A stretch of 64,000 bases of DNA. Origin: Melioribacter sp051488685. Lineage in GTDB: Bacteria > Bacteroidota > Ignavibacteria > Ignavibacteriales > Melioribacteraceae. Below the pieces are notes generated by a model. The model worked only from the letters and a program-made list of their open reading frames with translations, made no database searches and was not told the DNA's origin. Below, in pieces: positions 27,491-35,227 of the stretch. The translations under genes were made by a program, and so were the position numbers. Location: contig NZ_JBPSEH010000001.1 in the NCBI RefSeq assembly GCF_051488685.1, forward strand, positions 434,001 to 498,000, read 5' to 3'. How positions within the stretch are numbered: the stretch's first letter is position 1; every line of letters begins with the position of its first letter.

Positions 27491-28072
27491 TTACCTCATA
27501 ATACCGCTCAGTGCTTCTTTAATCAAATCTTCGAGTGCCATCGAAGGATTTTTATCCAGAGCAGCCTTTACAGATTTTTCAGCTGTTTTTTGATTGTAGC
27601 CCAGGTTAACCAATGCCGCAATCGCATCACCAGCAATTTGTTGCAAATCGACAGCTTGCTCGATTTCACCAGCAGATTTTATTTTGTCTTTCAATTCTAA
27701 AATTAATCTTTCAGCAGTTTTTCTTCCAATTCCCGGTGCAGATACAATCCTCGAAACATCACCTGTTAGAATTGCTCTTTTCATCTCGTCCACACTAATA
27801 CCGGATAAAATACCGAGAGCTGTTTTTGGTCCAACTCCGCTCACACCGATAAGTAATTCGAACATCTCTTTCTCTTCTTCACCGTAAAAACCGTATAAGT
27901 TGAGTGCGTCATCTTTAACGACAAGATATGTATACAATTCGGCTTCTTCTCTGGTGTTGACTTTTTCGTATGTAGCAATTGAGATATTCAATGTGTAACC
28001 AACTCCATTTACATCAAGAATTAATTTAGTCGGTTTGATAGAAATAATTTTACCCCTTAAATATCCAATCAT
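27491..28072 (-). CDS. ruvA: Holliday junction ATP-dependent DNA helicase subunit RuvA
   Basis: RuvA binds the four-way junction and loads RuvB for branch migration. The 193-residue protein has the usual N-terminal OB fold (MIGYLRGKIISIKPTKLILD). Two helix-hairpin-helix motifs follow (VSGVGPKTALGIL and APGIGRKTAERLILELK), then a C-terminal RuvB-binding domain ending in the NLGYNQKTAEKSVKAAL helix region. Its start overlaps the ruvC stop by 4 bases. ruvB is not in this window. Confidence 0.97.
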   Translation of the reverse strand: MIGYLRGKIISIKPTKLILDVNGVGYTLNISIATYEKVNTREEAELYTYLVVKDDALNLYGFYGEEEKEMFELLIGVSGVGPKTALGILSGISVDEMKRAILTGDVSRIVSAPGIGRKTAERLILELKDKIKSAGEIEQAVDLQQIAGDAIAALVNLGYNQKTAEKSVKAALDKNPSMALEDLIKEALSGIMR

Positions 28073-28611
28073 AATATTACCCTGTCTGGATTTTTTTCGA
28101 TATATTCTTTCCAGTTGCGGCTTTTGGATTTTGAAGCAATCGATTTGTATTTAAATGCATGGCACACAGCAACAGCCAGTGCATCGGTTTCGTCGAATTT
28201 CAAATTATCAGTTTTGATGCCGCAGATTTTTGAAATCATAAATTGAATTTGTTGTTTGGACGAAGAGCCTTTTCCGCAGATTGCTTTTTTGATTTCTCTC
28301 GGCGAATATTCCCGAACAATCAAATTATTCTGTGCTGCAGTCAATAACGATACACCTCTGGCATAACCGATTTTAAGGGCTGACTGAACATTTTTGCCGT
28401 AAAAAGCTGTTTCGAGTGCAAATTCGTCAGGCTTATATTTTTTAATAACTGCCGTTAGATCGTCGTGTATTTTTTTGAGTCTCAGTGCAAAGTTGTCTAC
28501 CGCAGGAATACGTATAATACCCGAAGAGATGTATGAAATTTCATTGTCTTTAAAATCGATGATCCCGAAACCCGTTATAAGGGTGCCGGGATCAACACCT
28601 AATATTCTCAT
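28069..28611 (-). CDS. ruvC: Crossover junction endodeoxyribonuclease RuvC
   Basis: RuvC cuts Holliday junctions symmetrically. From ATG 28611 the protein has 180 residues and begins MRILGVDPGT with the catalytic D7. The other acidic residues are in FALETAFYG and DETDALAVAVCH. An in-frame ATG at 28683 would add 24 unconserved residues and overlap the yebC end, so 28611 is chosen. It lies 4 bases after yebC and overlaps ruvA by 4 bases, in the common yebC-ruvC-ruvA order. Confidence 0.96.
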   Translation of the reverse strand: MRILGVDPGTLITGFGIIDFKDNEISYISSGIIRIPAVDNFALRLKKIHDDLTAVIKKYKPDEFALETAFYGKNVQSALKIGYARGVSLLTAAQNNLIVREYSPREIKKAICGKGSSSKQQIQFMISKICGIKTDNLKFDETDALAVAVCHAFKYKSIASKSKSRNWKEYIEKNPDRVIL

Positions 28612-28615
28612 TTTA

Positions 28616-29344
28616 TTATTCTTCAACAAAATCTGCGTTTGTAAAAACGTTTTGCACGTCGTCGTTATCCTCGAGCGCTTCAATCAACTTCATAACTTTT
28701 TCAGCTTCTTCACCTTTAACTTCAACTTGATTTTTTGCAATCCATTGTAATGATGCATTTTCAACGGGCAAGCCTTTTTCGACTAAGGTGCGTCTTACGG
28801 CTTCAAAAGATTCGAGCGTTGTAACGACTTCGAAAAACTCCTCTTCGGTTTGTAGATCATCGGCTCCAGCATCGATAATTATTTCCATCATTTCGTCTTC
28901 AGACATGTTGTTGCGTTTAACCGTAATAATACCTTTTCTTTCGAACATCCATGCGACGGAATTCGATTCGCCGAGGCTACCACCGTTTCTCGAAAAGAGA
29001 TGTCGAACTTCGGCAACGGTTCTGTTTTTATTATCAGTTGCGGCTTCAACTAAAATTGCAATGCCGCCTGGACCGTAACCTTCATAAACGACCTCATGGT
29101 AAGCTGCTCCTTCGAGTTCGCCGGTGGCTTTTTTAATTGCTCGTTCTATATTTTCGGCGGGCATATTAGCTGATTTTGCATTGTCGATTGCCAGTCTGAG
29201 TCGCGGATTTCCCTCCGGGTCACCTCCGCCCTGACGCGCTGCTATCGTAATTTCTTTAATCAGTTTAGTAAATAATTTACCTCTCTTAGCATCTAATGCG
29301 GCTTTTTTCCTTTTAATGGTAGCCCATTTTGAATGTCCGGACAT
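28616..29344 (-). CDS. YebC/PmpR family transcriptional regulator or translation factor
   Basis: The 242-residue protein begins MSGHSKWATIKRKKAALDAK, the family signature, and contains YEGYGPGGIAILVE. Family members bind DNA as regulators in some bacteria; others help ribosomes pass proline-rich stretches. Linkage to ruvC is widely conserved. An AGGAG ribosome-binding site precedes ATG 29344. The gene lies 3 bases after recJ, so the operon runs recJ-yebC-ruvC-ruvA. Confidence 0.96.
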   Translation of the reverse strand: MSGHSKWATIKRKKAALDAKRGKLFTKLIKEITIAARQGGGDPEGNPRLRLAIDNAKSANMPAENIERAIKKATGELEGAAYHEVVYEGYGPGGIAILVEAATDNKNRTVAEVRHLFSRNGGSLGESNSVAWMFERKGIITVKRNNMSEDEMMEIIIDAGADDLQTEEEFFEVVTTLESFEAVRRTLVEKGLPVENASLQWIAKNQVEVKGEEAEKVMKLIEALEDNDDVQNVFTNADFVEE

Positions 29345-29347
29345 AAA

Positions 29348-31072
29348 TTACTCCTTTATATTATTTTTGATCTTTAAATCCTTTACGCGTATTTGTGGAT
29401 ATTCTTTGCCATCTTTATTAATTGTTTCAATCGTATATACAATATCTACTAAATCTCGGTCTTTATCAATATGTTCTGCATAGTAACCGAGGTTGAATCC
29501 GATTGCGTCGAAGACCTTGTCGTTGCCATTTTGTTTGAAAGACGTTACAAGGTGATTCATTCCAACAATTTTGGGAGGGTAAACAAGTTTGACGTTATCA
29601 CTCAAAAAAACCGGTCGCATATTACCCGGACCGAAAGGAGCGAATTGTCGGAGTATACGCAAAAATTTAGGCGATATCTCTGAAAACGAAAGTTTTAAAT
29701 CGATCGTAATTTCTGGATAGATATCTTCTTCGTTCATCGACTTGCAGAGAATATCGTTAAAGCGTTTTTTGAACTCGTCAAGTTTATCGATTGCAACCGC
29801 CAGTCCTGCGGCCGCTTCGTGACCACCAAATTGAAGTAGTAAATCTTCACAGCTCTGGAGTGCCTCGTAAATATTGAATCCAGGGATGCTCCGCGCAGAA
29901 CCCTTTGCAATACCATCAACAGTAGTAAGCATTACTGCAGGGCGGTAGAATTTTTCGACAAGCCGTGAAGCCACTATTCCAATTACACCTGGATGCCATT
30001 CAGGGTCGTGCAATACTATCCCCATATTAGTATTCAGGTCGATCTCTTTTTCAACAATGCTGACAGCATGGCTGAATGTGGCTTCGTCGATTTCTCTTCT
30101 TTTTGAATTTTCTTCTTCGAGTATTTTTGCCAGTTGAATTGCTTTTTGAGGATCGTTCGTAGTAAATAATTCAACAGCTCGATGTGCATCACCGAGTCTA
30201 CCAACCGCATTGATCCTGGGAGCAATTGTAAATACAATTTGTCCTGCGGATAAATTTCCAGGCTCCATTCTTGCCGAACGGATCAGAGCTTCGATGCCTG
30301 GCCTTGGATTTTTATTGATTATTTCGAGACCTTCCCGAACAAGTATTCTATTTTCATCTACGAGTGGGACAATATCAGCAGCACTGGCGAGCGCCACCAG
30401 ATCGAGATATTTATAGGCCATTTCCTTCTTGCCAATTCTGTCGCCGATCGCAGTAGCCAGTTTAAAAGCCACACCTGCACCAGAAAGACTTTTGAAGGGA
30501 TATGTATCTGTTGGTTTCAGGGGGTCCAGCACTGCATAAGCATCGGGCAATTGTTCTTTAGGTTGATGGTGGTCGCAAACAATGACGTCAATTTTATGAG
30601 ATTTGGCGTGTTGAATTTCCTCAACTGCCGTAATGCCACAATCGACTGAGATAATCAGATTAATGCCCTGCTCGTTTAAATAATCGATACTTTGATTCGA
30701 TATTCCATAGCCTTCAGTAAGTCTATTGGGAATGTAGGTCATCACATTGGCACCCAGTTCCTTCAGGAAAAGATACATAAGGGCTGCCGAACAGGTGCCA
30801 TCGACATCGTAGTCGCCATAGACACAAATTTTTTGGTTGCTTGTAATTGCCTCGATAACCCTTTGTGTGGCTTGCTGCATGCCATCCATCATAAAGGGAT
30901 CGTGAAGAGCCTCGAGCGATGGACGGAAATACGTCTTAGCTTCGAAAAAATTGGTAATTCCTCTTTGAATCAGGAGGATGGCTAAAGCTTTTGAAATATT
31001 GAGACTGTCTGCCAACGATAGAATTGATTTTTCATCTGGTAAATCTTTTAGTTTCCAGCGTTTAGATTTCAT
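29348..31072 (-). CDS. recJ: Single-stranded-DNA-specific exonuclease RecJ
   Basis: RecJ digests single-stranded DNA 5' to 3' in recombination and mismatch repair. The 574-residue protein has the DHH-family metal motifs YGDYDVDGTCSA (85-96), SVDCG and CDHHQP (166-171). The DHHA1 domain carries GGHEAAAGLAV, and a C-terminal OB-like domain follows. Length is normal. It heads the recombination operon, with the RNase P RNA gene immediately upstream on the same strand. Confidence 0.96.
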   Translation of the reverse strand: MKSKRWKLKDLPDEKSILSLADSLNISKALAILLIQRGITNFFEAKTYFRPSLEALHDPFMMDGMQQATQRVIEAITSNQKICVYGDYDVDGTCSAALMYLFLKELGANVMTYIPNRLTEGYGISNQSIDYLNEQGINLIISVDCGITAVEEIQHAKSHKIDVIVCDHHQPKEQLPDAYAVLDPLKPTDTYPFKSLSGAGVAFKLATAIGDRIGKKEMAYKYLDLVALASAADIVPLVDENRILVREGLEIINKNPRPGIEALIRSARMEPGNLSAGQIVFTIAPRINAVGRLGDAHRAVELFTTNDPQKAIQLAKILEEENSKRREIDEATFSHAVSIVEKEIDLNTNMGIVLHDPEWHPGVIGIVASRLVEKFYRPAVMLTTVDGIAKGSARSIPGFNIYEALQSCEDLLLQFGGHEAAAGLAVAIDKLDEFKKRFNDILCKSMNEEDIYPEITIDLKLSFSEISPKFLRILRQFAPFGPGNMRPVFLSDNVKLVYPPKIVGMNHLVTSFKQNGNDKVFDAIGFNLGYYAEHIDKDRDLVDIVYTIETINKDGKEYPQIRVKDLKIKNNIKE

Positions 31073-31084
31073 ATTATTTCAGAA

Positions 31085-31516
31085 GAGGGAACAGATGAAT
31101 CGTGTCTGTAAGCCGAATTCTGTAATCCGCCAGAGGCGGACGGCAGTTATTTATCTTGACCCGGTATTACTACCGAGTTCCAGCGGTCTACCCGAAGGTA
31201 CTAAAGGCGAACAACCTTTTTCCCTTATAAAAGGGAAGACCTTCTGCTTGACCTTGCTCCAGGTGGGGTTTACCTTGTCCTGCCAATGGCAGGATCCCGT
31301 AACGGGACCTCCGACATTACTGCCGAAGCGGTGAGCTCTTACCTCACCTTTTCACCCTTACCCCAACTAAAGTCAGGGCGGTCTGTTTTCTGTGGCACTA
31401 TCCGTCTTCCGATTTAATCGGAATCCCGGGCGTTACCCGGCACCTTGTTCTGCGGAGTTCGGACTTTCCTCCCCTTACATATCGGGGCAACTGCCCAACA
31501 CGATTCATCTGCTCTT
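31085..31516 (-). ncRNA. rnpB: RNase P RNA, bacterial type A-like
   Basis: This is the catalytic RNA that trims the 5' leader of pre-tRNAs. The minus strand shows the conserved GGAGGAAAGTCC block (31472-31461) near the 5' end and the universal ACAGAATTCGGCTTAC block (31123-31108) near the 3' end. The two ends pair through AGATGAATCGTG / CACGATTCATCT, forming helix P1, which appears to extend outward with a few mismatches. Overall length is about 420-430 bases. Exact ends are estimated from the P1 pairing. Confidence 0.95.
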
Positions 31517-31648
31517 CTTCTGCTCTTATTATTTATACATTACTTTTTCAATTGAGACAAATATAATAAATTTAATCCCACTCCGCACTACTAAAATTCG
31601 GGCTTATAATAACATCAAACTATGGTAAAAGTTTCTGCGAGCGACTAT

Positions 31649-32788
31649 CTAATTGCTCATCAAATTGGCAAGAAAACGCATATTCTTGGAATTTGAATTC
31701 GATATGATGATCTTTATGACGGCTGTTAACGGCACAGATAAAAACATCCCTACTATTCCCCAGATATAGCCCCAGAGCATTAGAGAAATCAATATCACCA
31801 GCGGGTTCAAACCCAAACGATCGCCAAAAACCATTGGTTCGACTATGTTTCCAAGTATGTTTTGTACGAGAATTAATGTTGCTGTTACAAGTATTGTGTA
31901 CCCGAATGATTCAAATTGTATCAAAGTCATCAATGCAGGTAAAATTACTGCTATTATCGAACCAATATTAGGAATAAAATTCAGCAAAAAAGAAAGCGTA
32001 GCCCACACGATATAAAATTCAACTCCATATAGCCATAGTACTAATCCTATTAAAATGCCGAGCGTAAAACTGATAAGAAATTTTGTAATGATGTACTTCT
32101 GTACTTGATTCGTAATATCTTTAAATGTTTTCTTCAATTTCATTTCCCTTTGTATGGTCATAGTAGCAAGCTGGTCGTCAATCGATTTTTCATACAATCC
32201 TTCTTTAAGACTTTTTTCTTTCAATTCCTTTTTCAGTTTTTTCACAGTCGTCTGGACATTCTTTTCGACATACCGGATTCTGATTGCTTCGAATATTTTT
32301 TCGTGACCGCTGCTGATAAAAATGAAAAAGAAGAGAATCAGAAAAAGACTCACAAAAATATCGAGAGTTGACGTGAACAATCCGCCCACTATTGAACCGT
32401 AATCAATATTTTCAATTGTTTTAAGAAGTTCGTGCATCATCATATCGTTCATTCCAATGGAATGCATTCCTTCCTGAAACAAACGGATTATCTTTTCCTG
32501 ATATCTGGGCAAAGCTTCTCCAAAACTTACAAACCGCCCTACAATTATCTGAACCACACCGCCAAATAACGATATTGTAATTATTATATTAAACAAGATT
32601 GTAAATGGGAGAGGTATTTTCTTTTGTTTTAGGTAATTGTTTATCGGTTCAAATACGAAATAAAGAAAATATGAAATAACGAACGGAATAAAGATGTGTC
32701 GTAATTCTTTTAACACCATAAAAATTATTACAAGACCTATTACCGATATAAAAAAGGTAATTGCCGGATCGATGTTTTTTTTCTTCAT
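31649..32788 (-). CDS. AI-2E transporter (PerM/YdiK) family membrane protein
   Basis: The 379-residue protein has about seven to eight transmembrane helices. The conserved C-terminal part reads LSFLLNFIPNIGSIIAVILPA, NILGNIVEPMVFGDRLGLNP and LWGYIWGIVGMFLSVPLTA, the family hallmark. Members export small molecules (AI-2 in one case) or act in sodium/proton exchange; the substrate here is unknown. A cytoplasmic, lysine-rich insert lies at about 170-215. ATG 32788 has AAGGGC upstream; a TTG 15 bases earlier is the alternative. Confidence 0.92.
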   Translation of the reverse strand: MKKKNIDPAITFFISVIGLVIIFMVLKELRHIFIPFVISYFLYFVFEPINNYLKQKKIPLPFTILFNIIITISLFGGVVQIIVGRFVSFGEALPRYQEKIIRLFQEGMHSIGMNDMMMHELLKTIENIDYGSIVGGLFTSTLDIFVSLFLILFFFIFISSGHEKIFEAIRIRYVEKNVQTTVKKLKKELKEKSLKEGLYEKSIDDQLATMTIQREMKLKKTFKDITNQVQKYIITKFLISFTLGILIGLVLWLYGVEFYIVWATLSFLLNFIPNIGSIIAVILPALMTLIQFESFGYTILVTATLILVQNILGNIVEPMVFGDRLGLNPLVILISLMLWGYIWGIVGMFLSVPLTAVIKIIISNSNSKNMRFLANLMSN

Positions 32789-33031
32789 ATCTGCCCTTAT
32801 CAACTATTACAATATAATGAATTCTTTTCTAAGTAAGAGTGATGTGTGGCCGCACAACAAATAATTTTATGACAAATTTTTACACTGACAAAATAAAATA
32901 AATTTATTATCGTTATATATAAATATGAGTTTATATTGAGAAAAATTGTTACCCTTATGAAAATTCGCTAATCCCAAAAACATATCTTACGATAATTAGT
33001 TAGGAAATAATTTAATACGCTCGGAGGTTCT

Positions 33032-33751
33032 ATGGAACAGCTGAACTTAAACATCTTTATTACCTCTGCAGACGATGCAGAATTGGCCGAATATAAATTG
33101 CTGGCAGCTCTGAAAAATTACAAAGAGGAATTTCATAAATATCGTCTCTATCCATTCTTCGGTGAAATTGTTGATGTTAGCAACCAGCTTCGTCAGTTAA
33201 TTAATAGCAAAGAAGAATTTAACAAACTCCGTTCGAAAAAAATAACGGGGATAGATCTGGAAAATCAACAATTGATTTACGAATACACCGAAGAGACACT
33301 GAGCGAGGAAAAGATATCGCGCGTCTTTTCATTTATTGAATGGGCTCTGCCGAAGATTAAAGAAACTCTGGAAGAAGGAGTTGCAATTTACGATTTTGTA
33401 GAAAGCAATATCGAGATTAAAGAAATCGGTTTGCTCCCGATTTATAAGGATGAAGGTTATTTTTTTGTAAGAGACAATCTGGAACGAATGCTCTACATCT
33501 ATAAATTTTCGGTGACAAAAGTTGTCAATTCCAGCGTTCCGTTCCAGTCGCTAAAAACAAATTTCGTTGAAGTGTTCAAAGAAGAGACTGCAGTTGTACC
33601 GCCGGAGGCAATAAAACTGGAATTAATTAAGAAATATCCCGATTTGCCAAATCCGGCAACATACAACATTGACACGGACGTGGATTTCCCCTTCAACGAA
33701 ACAGTACTGCCCGTTGCTAAACGGAAGTTTATTCGTTTTCTGGCCGCTTAG
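33032..33751 (+). CDS. Conserved-looking protein of unknown function
   Basis: This 239-residue soluble protein has no signal peptide or membrane helix and no motif I can name. It begins MEQLNLNIFITSADDAELAEY and is rich in acidic residues and aromatic amino acids, with a mixed alpha/beta look. A strong GGAGG site and a 240-base leader suggest its own promoter. Its last 23 bases overlap the end of the convergent radical SAM gene. It is treated as real because of the ribosome-binding site and codon use like its neighbours. No function is proposed. Confidence 0.75.
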   Translation: MEQLNLNIFITSADDAELAEYKLLAALKNYKEEFHKYRLYPFFGEIVDVSNQLRQLINSKEEFNKLRSKKITGIDLENQQLIYEYTEETLSEEKISRVFSFIEWALPKIKETLEEGVAIYDFVESNIEIKEIGLLPIYKDEGYFFVRDNLERMLYIYKFSVTKVVNSSVPFQSLKTNFVEVFKEETAVVPPEAIKLELIKKYPDLPNPATYNIDTDVDFPFNETVLPVAKRKFIRFLAA

Positions 33752-34952
33752 GTACAGATCGGAGGAAAATTCCGAACTGCTTTTGTTCTTCAAGGCGGCA
33801 CGACCAGACCAGGTCGCCGTTCCATACTGTAATATCCGGGCAGCCGTCGCACATACTCTGGCGTCCATCCTGCATAAAATCCACGGGCTGGATAAAAAGG
33901 ATTGTCTGCATGTGAACTTTTCTGAAAACATTTAACGGATTTTTAAGATAATTTGCAAATGCCTTTCGAACCCCTTTGTCGAACAGGAAGCTGAGCAGCA
34001 TGGTAGAGCGCCCCATCGATGCCAGAGTTGGAGATGCATACGAAAGATATTTCCCTTTCAACAGATGATGGAAAGTCATAATCATTTCGATAAACTTAGC
34101 ACCGCCATAACCGTAAATTTTTCCTTTCGAACCAAAGCGCTCTGTCAATAGCCATTTGAAAGAATCAACTTTTTCCGTGCCATTGAGAAAAGCAGCAGGC
34201 TTGAAATCCGGGTAAATTTTACGCGCCTCGGCCACCATATCAGTCGAAAGGATATCAATTTTTCTTACGTTATCAGAATGATATGCAATTGTCTTCCAGT
34301 CGATTTTTTGTCCACCTGCATACCAATCAAACGGTAAATTAGGCACCACATGACGGAATGCGATGAAAACCATCGTATGAACTATATCGATATTTTCCTC
34401 TGCCCATTTAATCAATTGGGGTAAATAATGGAGAGTATCTTCATAAACTGTCGAATTGAACGAACAGGCAATGCCTCCTTCATTAGCAAGCATACGAGCA
34501 TATTCATATCTCAATTCATTTAGCTCGATTTCATTTTTGCCCTTCCATTTGCCTCCTCTGCCTTGTTTACTATCCACGTGAAAAGTAAATCCAAAAACTC
34601 CAGCTTTTTTCAAATCCTTCAATAATGTTTTATTGAGCGCCACTCCGTTTGTGTTGAGTATGGGTTTAAAACCTCGCCTCTTAATTTCGGCAACTATTTC
34701 TACAATTTGAGGATGTAGCAGTGGATCGCCTCCAGCAATCGAAATACAGTCCGAATTTCTTTTCGATTGAAATACGTCAAGTTCATGTTTGATTTCGTCG
34801 AATGGTTTATGAGAATTTTTTTCATTTGCACGGTAGCAACCGTCGCATGCAAGATTACACATTGCCGTCGGTTCGAGCCACGAAATTGCATTGTCTGCCA
34901 GATTCCATGGAAGTCGGTATAATTCCCTGTGATTAACTACCTGACCGTTCAT
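33729..34952 (-). CDS. Radical SAM protein with C-terminal SPASM-like cysteines
   Basis: The 407-residue protein has the radical SAM cluster motif CNLACDGC (C32, C36, C39) preceded by WLEPTAM. The fold continues with SIAGGDPLLHPQIVEIV and ILNTNGVALNK. The C-terminus carries more cysteines (MCDGCPDITVWNGDLVWSC) that could bind a second iron-sulphur cluster, as in SPASM/twitch proteins. Such enzymes modify peptides, lipids or small molecules; the substrate is unknown. The stretch HHLLKGKYLSYASPTLASMG and the basic C-terminal half suggest a lipid- or membrane-related member, but this is weak. GAGGG precedes ATG 34952. Confidence 0.88.
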   Translation of the reverse strand: MNGQVVNHRELYRLPWNLADNAISWLEPTAMCNLACDGCYRANEKNSHKPFDEIKHELDVFQSKRNSDCISIAGGDPLLHPQIVEIVAEIKRRGFKPILNTNGVALNKTLLKDLKKAGVFGFTFHVDSKQGRGGKWKGKNEIELNELRYEYARMLANEGGIACSFNSTVYEDTLHYLPQLIKWAEENIDIVHTMVFIAFRHVVPNLPFDWYAGGQKIDWKTIAYHSDNVRKIDILSTDMVAEARKIYPDFKPAAFLNGTEKVDSFKWLLTERFGSKGKIYGYGGAKFIEMIMTFHHLLKGKYLSYASPTLASMGRSTMLLSFLFDKGVRKAFANYLKNPLNVFRKVHMQTILFIQPVDFMQDGRQSMCDGCPDITVWNGDLVWSCRLEEQKQFGIFLRSVPKRPENE

Positions 34953-35227
34953 TTTGACCCTCGCATTTTTTATTTAGAAAACTTAAACGGAATCAGGATA
35001 ATAGTGATGTCAAGTGTATTAAGTTTGCAATTGATAAAACAAACAAATTACAATTTGCTTACTGAAGCTTTCCTCTTTAAGAATTGAATTCCAATTGCAG
35101 TTTTAATAAAAAAATTACTGAATTTAACAGCCCGTTTTAAATTTTTAGACTTCCTTACCCATATCAAACATATAATATATTTCTATTCGAATCAAGGTGG
35201 CTAAATGCCTGTTAACAATAAAATAAT

